Assembly: GCF_020541265.1 (NCBI RefSeq)
Contig: NZ_CP045925.1
Location: 744,001 to 808,000, forward strand
From: Profftia lariciata
GTDB lineage: Bacteria > Pseudomonadota > Gammaproteobacteria > Enterobacterales > Enterobacteriaceae
DNA length: 64,000 bases
Direction: 5' to 3'
Under the pieces are notes generated by a model. That model saw nothing but the letters and a program-made list of their open reading frames with translations, was not told the origin of the DNA and searched no databases. Of the stretch, positions 54,515 to 64,000 are shown one piece after another. Position numbers and translations under genes: made by a program. The first letter of the stretch is position 1. Each line of letters starts with the position of its first letter.

Positions 54515-55486
54515 TTAGCTATTATTAATTTTCTTGAGTAAATCCATCATATTAAGGCGACTTTCATTAGGAACCTTACGTACTTCTAATTCAATGCCAC
54601 GCGCATCTAATATTTTTAATGCTTCAATATCTTTGTTATCTACTGATACTGCACTAGTGATTTGTATCTTACCTTTTCGAAAAGCCATACCACCGATATT
54701 TATAGATTTAATATTTATACTACTACGTTCTATAAAACGTACAATGTCTGTTAGATTGTTGAAAAGTAACATAACACTATCTTTGGCGTAATCTACGTTA
54801 TTATAAACCCGGATCATTTTGTCTACATCAACTACATGAGCAGTAACACCCGGAGGTGCAACTTGTTTCAGTAAGGTAGAACGTATAGGATCAGCAGCAA
54901 CTTCAGTGCTTACAACAATAATGCGGTTTACATTAGTTTCTTTCGTCCAACACGTAGCTACTTGTCCATGTATTAGACGATCATCTATACGTATTAAGCA
55001 TATTTTCATATGATTGGTAGGTTTTAATAAAATAGATGGTGTAGAAATGGTAGTCTTAACAAGAGAAGGTGTTACTGATATAGATTTTTTTGCATTTAAC
55101 ATACGAATACCTGCGCGACCTGTTTCTATGGCCAATAAAACCAATTCATCAAAACTAATATGATCGTCACGAGCCATAAAAAGTTCAATTAACATAGGTA
55201 TGTTAACACCAGTAATAACTTGATAATTATTTTTATTAGTAACAATATTACTAGCGGCGTTAAAGGGACTACCACCCCAAGTATCAACCAAGAATATAAC
55301 ACCTTGGCTAGATTTTAGATGCATTAGTTTTTCATTGTATTTTGTAATTAATGTATCAGTATTTTCACCAGGACTAAAATCGATATAAGCAACATTATTT
55401 TGTTTACCTAATAACATTTCTGTAGTTTTTAGTAATTGTTCTGCTGCTGTTCCATGCGTGCTAATTATAATAGCAATACTATTCAT
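54515..55486 (-). CDS. manX: ManX, mannose PTS EIIAB
   Basis: ManX carries the phosphate relay of the mannose-family permease; the family transports mannose, glucose, glucosamine and related hexoses. It has 323 residues. The EIIA histidine is His11 in ISTHGTAAEQLL. An alanine/proline-type linker normally near residues 135-155 is here replaced by a Ser/Thr-Lys-rich stretch (SVTPSLVKTTISTPS). The EIIB histidine is His173 in RIDDRLIHGQVATCW. The start follows AAAGGAGGTAATTA, the best ribosome-binding site in the window. It is probably the phosphate acceptor of HPr. Confidence 0.97.
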   Translation of the reverse strand: MNSIAIIISTHGTAAEQLLKTTEMLLGKQNNVAYIDFSPGENTDTLITKYNEKLMHLKSSQGVIFLVDTWGGSPFNAASNIVTNKNNYQVITGVNIPMLIELFMARDDHISFDELVLLAIETGRAGIRMLNAKKSISVTPSLVKTTISTPSILLKPTNHMKICLIRIDDRLIHGQVATCWTKETNVNRIIVVSTEVAADPIRSTLLKQVAPPGVTAHVVDVDKMIRVYNNVDYAKDSVMLLFNNLTDIVRFIERSSINIKSINIGGMAFRKGKIQITSAVSVDNKDIEALKILDARGIELEVRKVPNESRLNMMDLLKKINNS

Positions 55487-56813
55487 TAATTACCTCCTTT
55501 CTATTTTAATTAAAATTATACTGTACAGTCTATAATAACCAACTGTATCAGTTATATTATGCAATCAAAACATTTTATGTGTTATGTTATATTTTAATAA
55601 GACTATTTAATAAATAATTTGCTATCTAACATCTTGATAATACTATATAATGGTAATGAATGAAGTTCTTTAATTTATTTTGTAATATACTTATAAATTT
55701 ATCTATAATACTATTTATTATTTAATATATGATTATTTTAAACGCAATGGCTTACAAATACATTTATATTATTTATTGATATTAATAATCTTTTATTAAG
55801 CAGAATAAAAAATATTTTGAGTTTATTCCTATAATATTAAGACACATCATATTTATGTAACCTTTATTATATAATTTAATAAATTATTTTTTTACAATTA
55901 TTGTTATTATTATACACTACTATTTCAATTAATAATGATCAAAACTACACATTTCTTAAAAATTTATTAAATGCTAAATATTATTATTTTGGAATCATAT
56001 ATATCAATAATATATTTATGTTGTTGAAATGTATATTGTGCTATTATTATCTGTATTATATATAGTATATTATTATATATTTATTTAAAATAATATGTAG
56101 TAATGTTTGATATTCGATATATTGTACAATTTATTATTTGATTTTGATATAATTTATTTTTAATAGCTAGACAGTGTAAACGATATAATGCAGTAATTAA
56201 TTTTATGGAAAATATACTTAATTAATATAGAGCATTTATTTTTTATTTATTGTATAATTATAAATTACTAGATAAGTTATACTAAAATATAATATACTTT
56301 ATATATTTTAAATTAAATATATTTCGTATGATACTGCATAATATCTTAATATATATACTTTTATAGTACTTAAGTTAAACATGTTTAATTAATTTTGTTT
56401 ATATAAAATTTATCAATATACGCAAATAAGGTTGTTTCTTAAAATATCTTTATTATTAATTACTGATATTTATATATGTATAGCATGATACATCTTTTAT
56501 TTTTTATCTAAAATACAATAAATATTACGTTATAAAAAATATAATAAATAATATGTAAATAAGTTTTTATTTATATTTATGTGATAAAATTTTATTTGTT
56601 CTAATATATACAGTTAAACTATGTATTATTATTTAATATATTATTATAAATAAATTAAATATTATTTATATTTTTATATTTATTTGTTATATATTAAATA
56701 TTATTTTTTGATATACATCAATTTTACTGATTAACTAAATAGTGATTTAATATTCTAAATATTAGATAAAAAATTTTTTATATTCATTAATTGATAATAA
56801 TATCTTCTCATAG
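55487..56813. other. 1.3 kb AT desert between manX and the cspC terminator
   Basis: Nothing readable as a gene. It must include the manX promoter; I cannot pick one out, and I see no clear CRP or Mlc site. Confidence 0.6.
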
Positions 56814-56870
56814 AAAAGTATCAGCCATAAAAAACCCGCATAATGCGGGTTTTTTATGGCTGATACTTTT
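56814..56870. terminator. Perfect 27-bp palindrome, terminator of cspC
   Basis: The 27 bases at 56814-56840 are exactly complementary to 56844-56870, with loop TAA. The core is CCCGCA/TGCGGG flanked by A and T runs, so it works as an intrinsic terminator on both strands; outer arms (AAAGTATCAGCCATAA) extend it. It begins one base after the cspC stop on the minus strand. The core resembles the enterobacterial csp-type terminator; the extended perfect arms are unusual. Confidence 0.9.
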
Positions 56871-56871
56871 G

Positions 56872-57081
56872 TTATATAGCTATTACATTAATTGCAGATG
56901 GTCCTTTTTGACCATCTTGTATTTCAAACTCTACTTGCTGCCCTTCAGATAAAGTTTTGAAACCATTACCCTGGATTGCAGAAAAATGAACGAATACGTC
57001 TTTACTTCCATCAGAAGGTGTTATAAAACCAAAACCTTTGGCTTCGTTAAACCACTTGACTTGACCTTGTATCTTAGACAT
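56872..57081 (-). CDS. cspC: Cold-shock-family RNA-binding protein, CspC type
   Basis: The 69-residue OB-fold protein binds single-stranded RNA as an RNA chaperone. RNP1 is KGFGFITP and RNP2 DVFVHFSAI. GQVKWFNE, SAIQGNGFKTL and IQDGQKGPSAIN are closer to E. coli CspC than to CspE, though the MSKI start and VIAI end recall CspE. The yobF-like frame directly upstream settles the choice, because yobF-cspC is the enterobacterial gene pair. The ribosome-binding site is AAAGGAAA, ten bases before ATG. The constitutive Csp type is often the one kept in reduced genomes. Confidence 0.9.
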   Translation of the reverse strand: MSKIQGQVKWFNEAKGFGFITPSDGSKDVFVHFSAIQGNGFKTLSEGQQVEFEIQDGQKGPSAINVIAI

Positions 57082-57122
57082 CTTTGAGTATTTCCTTTAA
57101 ATTTTTAAAACGCTATAAGGCA

Positions 57123-57248
57123 TTAGACAGACAAACTAGAGTAGTTGCTGCTTGAGGCACTAAGATAAGAATCGCTAGAGAAGTGATAATTAACGCTATG
57201 GTATTTACTTAAAACGTCTTTACTAGAGATGCCACATATATACAGCAC
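57123..57248 (-). pseudogene. yobF: yobF-like small reading frame upstream of cspC, start lost
   Basis: Read on the minus strand, 57236 to 57123 gives CGISSKDVLSKYHSVNYHFS followed by SDSYLSASSSNYSSLSV and a stop. This matches E. coli YobF ([20 protein letters not shown], then SAEPYIGASCSNVSVLSM) well beyond chance. The codon where YobF has its Met is ATA. A nearby ATG is in another frame and stops after four codons. A GTG at 57248, after GAGGTAAA, is the only usual in-frame start and adds VLYI. The frame ends about ten codons early. It is 37% G+C against under 10% beside it. YobF is a small stress-related protein; here it may be translated from GTG, or only its RNA may matter. Confidence 0.75.
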
Positions 57249-60200
57249 TTTACCTCATTTACTTATATATTGTATTACACACTCTATATCTGATAGCAAG
57301 TAATTTTTTTATTTAATGTATTTTAAGTAACATAAAAATAATAAAATTACTTGATTATTTAGTTTATTTATATATTTTTTGTAGAATTTTATATTATATC
57401 TAAATACTATTTTAGTATTTATTAAATAAGTCATATTATCTATTTTTATGTAAGATGTTAATATATTTAGCAAAGTTAATATATATTAAAAGATACTAAG
57501 AATATATAATATAGAATATTATGTCTCTTCAATTAAGATTACATTGTATTTATTTCTACTAAATAATAAATATTTTAATATTATTTTTAATATTAACGCT
57601 TAATAGCTAAGTCTAATGTTAAATTACTAAAAAAATATTTAATTAGTTAACATATCTTTATAAAGATATTTAATGATACTGTTCACTTAAGTTATAATAT
57701 TATATAAATTTTTTAAGTTTTTTATCAAAAAAATTATCTTAAGTTAATATCAAGATATATTCAAACATTTTTTATAAAGAATAGCATATCTTAAAAATCT
57801 TTTTAAAGATATAGTTGTTATTATATTCTTTACATTATTGATATTTAAAAATATATTAATGATGTATTTAAAAAATATTTTTTAATGTTTTAATACTGAT
57901 ATATCATCATATCTTAACGATTAATATTAATATATTACACTACTAATGCCTAAATTATTTAGGATATTATATTTTTATATAACATATAATTTTAACTTTA
58001 ATGTATATTCAAGATAACTTTTTATAAATACATCTAATATGTATTATCTTTTAAAGATTACTTATAATACAGTAAAACCACTATATTACACTGAATAAGA
58101 CTATAACCATAAAATGGAATATTAAGTTTATAAAATATATATTATTAAATATATGCTATTATATTTAATAATTTATAAGATATAAATTAAAATATTAAAG
58201 GTTATTATTTAATAAATAATCAGACATTCTAGATAATTTTGTAATTCTATCGAATATCTAAAATATCAAAAATTTTTGATAGCAAATGATTCTCTAAAAA
58301 TAAAAATTTTACTAATTTATAAACTATTGATTAAATAATAATTATTTATGTATATAACAAATATACAATCAATCAATATATTAAGAATAATATATTTAAT
58401 AATACTAATTATTATAAGAATTTTTAAATATTTTATTTATAACTAATGAAAATTTTAATTCTATATGTTATTATATTTATTTAAAAATGTTATTTAATTA
58501 CAATAGTTTATATATTATCCAATTTATATCTTTAAATAATAGTAATAAAATAGATTATTTTTTAATAAAAAAATCTCATTATATTTCACGATAAATAACT
58601 TTAGTATATATTTTATGCAAACAAGAATATAAGATATATTTCTATCTTCTCGTTACTATTTTTATAAAAATATATGATATTACTCACATCAGATATTTGA
58701 AAGCTTTTATAAAAAATATTAATAAAGATTAATAATAAAAAATTATTTAAAATAGATAATTATATATTTGCAATTAATGTTTTTATGTATTTTTATAAAA
58801 AATATATATAATTATAGTACTATTATTTTTAATAATAATAGTATATTAAATAATATGTGATGCTATTATCATATATATATTATTAATAATTACAAAGGTA
58901 TTCTTTGTATGAAGATACATATATTATTAATATTATATAAATCAACTAATAAATAAAAAATATTTAAAATATTGATATATTTATATATAAAATATAAATT
59001 TTTAAACAAATATTATTTATCTACACATCAATAATATACATATCACTATTTTAAAAAATTAAAAATTTATATAATAATATTATTTGAATAAAATATTTTA
59101 ACTAACATATATTAAAAAGTATAATTAATAAAATTAATATATTAATTTGGTATGTATAACTAACTAAATTATAGTATCTATTAAAAATAGTTTTTTATTT
59201 CTCTTGTTATATTGAGTCATTATTTTTAATACAACTAAAAATATTTCAACTAATTTTATTTAGTTGTAATAATATAGAAAATATAATTTGTATACTTAAA
59301 GTAGCATTATTAATAATGTACTTTGATTAAATAATGCAGCGACATTTAATATATATAATAATTTTATTAATTATTAAAATTAATAGAATAAGTTAACACA
59401 TAAAAAATATATTAATATATAATGTCACTAAGAAGACTAATACATATTAGTCAGTATTAATTATTTTTTATATATTACTTATAATAATAAACATTTATTA
59501 ATCGAATAATATAAAAATATTTTTTGAAATATATATTATGTTATATATGCTAAATTTTATTATGATAATCAGTATATACTGATTTGAAAAATATATGCAT
59601 AATATTATTTATTATATCATCTTGAGTAAGATTAAATGATTAATTTTACTAATGTTCTAACTAATCATACATTTATCAAAATTATAATTTTAGTATAATA
59701 TTATCACTAAATTATAATAATTCTCTTATATAAATAACATGTTTTGAATATAAATTTAATATTTTATCTTTACTTGATCAAAAAGGTAGTATTACTTATA
59801 TTAATAAGTAAATTATTAATTTTTAAATATATTAATATTAACTATATAATAGTTCTCTTATTATTTATTGAATGATTGATTAATAATAATTTATATTAAT
59901 TATTATACAATAATATAATTATTTACTTAAATTATATGGATTTTTATAATAAAATTATATTATATATAATAATTTTATTTTAGTATAAAAGAATGGAATA
60001 TAAGCACTGTTAAAGGCAAGTAATAATATTACTAATCACTAATTAATAAAACTATATTACTAAATAATAATATAGTTTTTTAAAACATTCTTAATAAGAT
60101 TATACTAGCTAAGTTAATATATATTCTCTTTTTACAGGAAAATAATTTAAATAAAATATTAGAAGTAATATCAGATAATTTATTAATGATTAATATATAA

Positions 60201-60393
60201 TATTTTTTATTTATATGACATTATACAAAAATGCTTATTTACCATATACAATATTAATAATAAGTAGACAATCTTAATAGATTAAGAAGTTCTATGATTT
60301 TGACGAAATTATATTGATAATAATTTAACTTATTAGTTTTTTAAATAAATAATTTAAATTCATAACATATTTTATACGTACTTGGACAAAATA
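57249..60393. other. 3.1 kb AT desert between yobF and lpoB
   Basis: The left edge must hold the yobF-cspC promoter; TACAAT at about 57259-57264 on the minus strand is a possible -10 box, with TTGCTA 19 bases upstream. The rest is almost only A and T. A patch near 59995-60080 (GCACTGTTAAAGGCAAG, then CTATATTACTAAATAATAATATAG) shows a short hairpin. No gene, tRNA or mobile element is visible. Confidence 0.6.
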
Positions 60394-60999
60394 ATGAAAA
60401 AGTTTTTATTGATAATATTGTCTATATGTATGCTAGTAAATTGTCAAGGTATTAATAAAAGCAATAGTAAATATATTATACAACATCAACAACAAATACA
60501 CAATCAACAATTTTTACCTAATTCTATTATTATACCGAAAGAACAACTGAAATTAACTATGCCCTTACCAATGCAACCTACAACTAAAATCCTCAACTGG
60601 AGGGCTTGTCTAGCTCCTTTAATTAAGGAAATAATTTTTTTAAAAGAAATTAAAATCAATAGTATCATTTTAGTGGATCATATACATAATCAAACTAATG
60701 GCAATCTAGATACATCTAATGCTACTGTGGTAATAAAACAAATACTACAGAATAGCAATAAAATTACACTTATTTCTGATGATAAAATTATTTTTGCTAA
60801 ACATGCTCTTGGATTATCTTCAGAAGATAGTTTAGGTTCACGTCGTAAATCTATTGAATTAGGACATATCGTTAATGCACAATATGTACTGTATGGTGTA
60901 GCAATAGGTGACACACAATCACCTCAAATTAATATGCAGCTTATGTTGGTAAGAACAGGTGAAATCATATGGCATCATAATTGTATTATCACTCATTAA
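60394..60999 (+). CDS. lpoB: LpoB, outer-membrane activator of PBP1b
   Basis: LpoB is an outer-membrane lipoprotein that activates the peptidoglycan synthase PBP1b. The C-terminal domain matches: SIILVDHIHNQTNGNLDTSN, LGLSSEDSLGSRRKSIELG, AQYVLYGVA and MQLMLVRTGEIIW. The N-terminal signal MKKFLLIILSICMLVNC would be cleaved before Cys17, but the residue before it is Asn instead of Gly/Ala/Ser. The frame opens at a TTG (60382); the ATG at 60394 after TTGGACAAAATA gives a proper signal peptide and 201 residues (E. coli 213). The proline-rich linker of E. coli is replaced by a Gln/Ile-rich one. It stands alone; E. coli neighbours are absent. Confidence 0.92.
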   Translation: MKKFLLIILSICMLVNCQGINKSNSKYIIQHQQQIHNQQFLPNSIIIPKEQLKLTMPLPMQPTTKILNWRACLAPLIKEIIFLKEIKINSIILVDHIHNQTNGNLDTSNATVVIKQILQNSNKITLISDDKIIFAKHALGLSSEDSLGSRRKSIELGHIVNAQYVLYGVAIGDTQSPQINMQLMLVRTGEIIWHHNCIITH

Positions 61000-62920
61000 T
61001 ATGAAGAACATTATAACTTATTGATAACATTGATTTTACTTTTATATATTCTTTGTAAGAATTTATTTATATTAGAAAATGATACCATTCAATAATTGTT
61101 ATTAATAATATTAATGTACTAATAAATATTTTATCATTATTAATGATAAAATTACTTAACTAATTAGTTAAGTAAAATATATAATTAAGGCAACATAATA
61201 TTAATACATCTTGTTATATCTAAATAATTAATAAGTATAAAATATAAGTTTAACTCGTTTTTAATATAAAATATATTAAGATTTTTACTTAAAAATATAA
61301 TATTCAAAATAATAATTAAAATTCATAAATAAAAAATTAATAAATAATATAGTTAAGTATAATAATTATGGTAATCGTAATAAATTATTAATTTAGATGC
61401 ACTCTTACTATGTTAGTCATTTTAGTATATTACAAATATTAAAAATAATTCAATAATATTTTTTTGCAAAAAAATAAACATATAAATACTATTTTAAAAA
61501 ATAATAGTAAGTTATTCTGTAATATAATAAGTTAAAATAATAACGATATACTGAAACTTATTATTATCATATAAATATATTTTTTATGATATCTGCTATT
61601 TTAACTGAAAATATTCATTATAATTTATTTACTATATTTATAACAATAATTATAAGAGCTAATATATTTATTTAGAATATTTTCTTATATTTATTAATCT
61701 CAATATAAATTAAAAATAATCTTAGCTATAGTAATATTTTGTAATATCTTATTCATATAATGTCTTTTATTATAAATATAAAGGTAGGCATTAATAAGTA
61801 ATTTATATATCTATGATATTATAATTTATAAAGATTACTAAAATTTTTATATTAAATTTATACTTTATATATATTTTTAATAAGATATTAAGTAAATATA
61901 AAATATTTAATTAATCATTATTTTATTTTTTTACTATAGTTTTACATAAAACTTTTAACATGATTATACAATTAATTATATTAATTAAGTTTTATATTAA
62001 TAATACTATTAATTATTTTCTTATTAAGGAATACATATAGAAATATATATTATTTAATAATGCAGTGATATATTATATATTATCAATCATTATTATTATT
62101 GTATAATATCAATATTTATAACTTATAATAATGATAAGTAAAATAAATTTTATAAAATAATCAAGAGTTAATATAAATATATATTTATAAAGATATGATA
62201 ATTAACTTGATATTTAAATATCCAAGTTTATGTATATTCAATAATTTTCATTATAAATTATATTTTATAATAAAAGTTATAATAATTGCATTTTATTTTT
62301 AATTAAAATTCAATTCATTTCATAAAATATGTTAACTATTAAATAAGACTAAATTATATTGATAACAATCAATAAAAATTATATACTTCATTAAATGATT
62401 TTATTTACAAAGTAATTATATTTATATATAAATGTTGCATTAGATTACTAAACAATAATGTAAATATAATATTTAATATGTTAAAATAAAACATAGATCT
62501 ATAAGATATTGTACTAAAATAATAAATCTTTTTATTAAAAAATATTTTTATATTTAAAATATTTATATGTAATTATATAATAACAAGATATTTATATAAA
62601 TATAAAAAAGTTATATTTATGATTTTAGTTAATTATGGCAATAACTATTTGAAAGCTATCATAAATAATATTACTTGACATTCTAAATTAATCAATACAG
62701 CATATCGTTGATTATAATTATTGATTATATTCATATGAATATTATTTGATTAAAGTATATAGATTTTTTATAAAAATTTATTATTAAATAATAATGCAAT
62801 TAGAATAATGATATTAAATAACTAAAATTCATATAATATATTTGTTATATTATCAAAAATTTTATATAAAATTAATAAAGTTTTTATCTTTATAATGTTT
62901 TAACTACAGAGATATGTTAA
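61000..62920. other. 1.9 kb AT desert upstream of potD
   Basis: Apart from the two palindromes near the left end nothing is readable. In E. coli potC, potB and potA lie directly upstream of potD; no potC fragment can be recognised. The potD promoter is not evident. Confidence 0.6.
61128..61175. repeat. Two adjacent perfect palindromes after lpoB
   Basis: ATTTTATCATT (61128-61138), loop ATT, AATGATAAAAT (61142-61152) is directly followed by a 24-base perfect palindrome TTACTTAACTAA/TTAGTTAAGTAA at 61152-61175. They lie about 130 bases after the lpoB stop. They could be a 3'-end structure; both contain few G-C pairs. Confidence 0.4.
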
Positions 62921-64000
62921 ATGAAAAAGTGTTTACTTCTAGTAAGTATTGTTATTTTATTATCTTTCGTAATTAATATTGCAATAGCTACTGATCAAAC
63001 ACATAAAACACATGAAAATAATATTATTTATTTTTATAATTGGACTGAATATGTACCTCTTAAACTTTTAGAACAATTTACCCAAGAAACAGGTATCAAG
63101 GTAGTTTATTCAACTTACGAATCAAATGAAACTATGTATGTTAAATTAAAAACATATCATAATAGCACATATGATCTAATTGTTCCTTCTACTTATTTTG
63201 TTGCTAAAATGAGTAAGGCAGGTATGCTTAAAAAAATAGATAAATGCAAGCTTAGTAACTTACATAATTTAGATAAAAATTTATTATATAAACCCTTTGA
63301 CCCTAAAAATGAATATTCTATTCCTTATCTATGGGGTGCAACAGTTATTGGTATTAATTCTGATTATATAGATCCTGCCAGTATTACTAGTTGGGGAGAT
63401 TTATGGAAAAAACAATATAAAGGTAGTTTATTACTGACTGATGATACACGAGAAGTTTTTCATATGGCGTTACTAAAACTAGGATATTCAGGTAATACTA
63501 CTAATCGAAAACAAATTCAAGATGCCTATGAAGAACTTAAAAAACTTATGCCTAATGTACTTACATTCAACTCTGATAACCCTGCGCATCCATATATAGA
63601 AGGAGAAGTTAATTTAGGTATGATTTGGAATGGTTCTGCTTTTATTGCACGTGAATCTGGTATGCCACTTAAAGTTATTGTACCTAAAGAAGGCGGCATT
63701 TTTTGGATGGATAGTCTATCTATTCCGGTAAATGCTAAAAATATAGATGGGGCTTTAAAGTTAATTAACTATTTATTACGTCCTAATGTTGCAGCACAAA
63801 TTGTTAAAACTATCGGCTATCCCACACCTAATTTAGCAGCTCAAAAATTACTACCAAAATATATTACTGATAATAAATATTTATACCCAGATGCAAAAAC
63901 TATTCTTCATGGCGAATGGCAAAATGATGTGGGAAATAATGCTAGCGCAATTTATGAACATTACTTTCAAAAATTAAAAGCTCAGCATATTAACGTAAAA
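62921..64000 (+). CDS. potD: PotD, spermidine/putrescine-binding protein, 3' end cut by window edge
   Basis: PotD is the periplasmic binding protein of the PotABCD polyamine importer. All 360 codons to the window end are open; the family has about 348 residues, so only a short tail is outside. A Sec signal peptide (MKKCLLLVSIVILLSFVINIAIA) precedes NNIIYFYNWTEYVP. Conserved segments are TYESNETMYVKLKTY, LLLTDDTREVFHMALLKLGY, FNSDNPAHPYIEGEVNLGMI, IWNGSAFIARES and KEGGIFWMDSLSIP, with the acidic residues and tryptophans that hold the polyamine. No potABC lies next to it. Confidence 0.96.
   Translation, partial: MKKCLLLVSIVILLSFVINIAIATDQTHKTHENNIIYFYNWTEYVPLKLLEQFTQETGIKVVYSTYESNETMYVKLKTYHNSTYDLIVPSTYFVAKMSKAGMLKKIDKCKLSNLHNLDKNLLYKPFDPKNEYSIPYLWGATVIGINSDYIDPASITSWGDLWKKQYKGSLLLTDDTREVFHMALLKLGYSGNTTNRKQIQDAYEELKKLMPNVLTFNSDNPAHPYIEGEVNLGMIWNGSAFIARESGMPLKVIVPKEGGIFWMDSLSIPVNAKNIDGALKLINYLLRPNVAAQIVKTIGYPTPNLAAQKLLPKYITDNKYLYPDAKTILHGEWQNDVGNNASAIYEHYFQKLKAQHINVK

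Noticed and set aside
59995..60080. Patch with GCACTGTTAAAGGCAAG as a tRNA or small RNA
   Set aside because: It cannot be folded into a cloverleaf and has no T-arm consensus; too little to call.

Overview
The window reads as a chromosome segment of a host-restricted gammaproteobacterial symbiont of the Enterobacterales. Every protein I recognise aligns from memory with its Escherichia coli counterpart at nearly the same length. Short E. coli gene strings survive: ratA/smpB-ssrA, tsaD/rpsU-dnaG-rpoD, pgk-fbaA, tusDCB-rpsL-rpsG-fusA-tuf, oppBCDF, lgt-thyA, manXYZ and yobF-cspC. Base composition is very AT-rich: spacers are nearly pure A/T and third codon positions are mostly A or T. By my count about 36 kb of 64 kb (56%) is genic (37 protein genes and tmRNA). 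The rest is long AT deserts with almost no readable pseudogenes. I see no transposase, phage gene, CRISPR array, rRNA or tRNA. Low coding density plus loss of neighbouring genes suggests advanced genome erosion in which dead genes have decayed faster than they were deleted. I do not name the species.

Layout: 1-1917 feoB (5' end outside the window); 2467-4509 ligA; 3.4 kb desert; 7909-9946 ptsH-ptsI; 10980-12350 purB; 13383-14237 ubiA; 14952-15185 slyX; 15376-16913 ratA, smpB and ssrA; 17347-19752 plsB; 20274-25839 tsaD diverging from rpsU-dnaG-rpoD; 27503-29858 pgk-fbaA; 2.5 kb desert; 32316-37923 tusDCB and the str operon; 39493-40770 tyrS; 41341-45650 hinT and oppFDCB; 2.7 kb desert; 48313-50055 thyA-lgt; 2.7 kb desert; 52778-55486 manZYX; 56814-57248 the cspC locus with a yobF remnant; 3.1 kb desert; 60394-60999 lpoB; 62921-64000 potD (3' end outside the window).

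The genes form a lean but coherent metabolism. HPr and enzyme I feed the mannose-family permease ManXYZ; pgk and fbaA belong to glycolysis. Opp imports peptides and PotD binds polyamines, although OppA and PotABC are not next to them. The information genes are the str operon, primase, sigma-70, NAD-dependent ligase, tmRNA/SmpB, TyrRS and the tRNA-modifying TsaD and TusBCD. PlsB, Lgt and LpoB keep membrane lipid, lipoprotein and peptidoglycan functions, so the cell still has an envelope.

I found no convincing new multi-gene system. The best observations are non-coding: a decayed yobF reading frame kept upstream of cspC, a perfect 27-bp palindrome just after cspC, a 26-bp stem-loop after tuf, a 15-bp inverted repeat between tsaD and rpsU, the retained S7 feedback site and str promoter, and gaps whose lengths match lost gene blocks.
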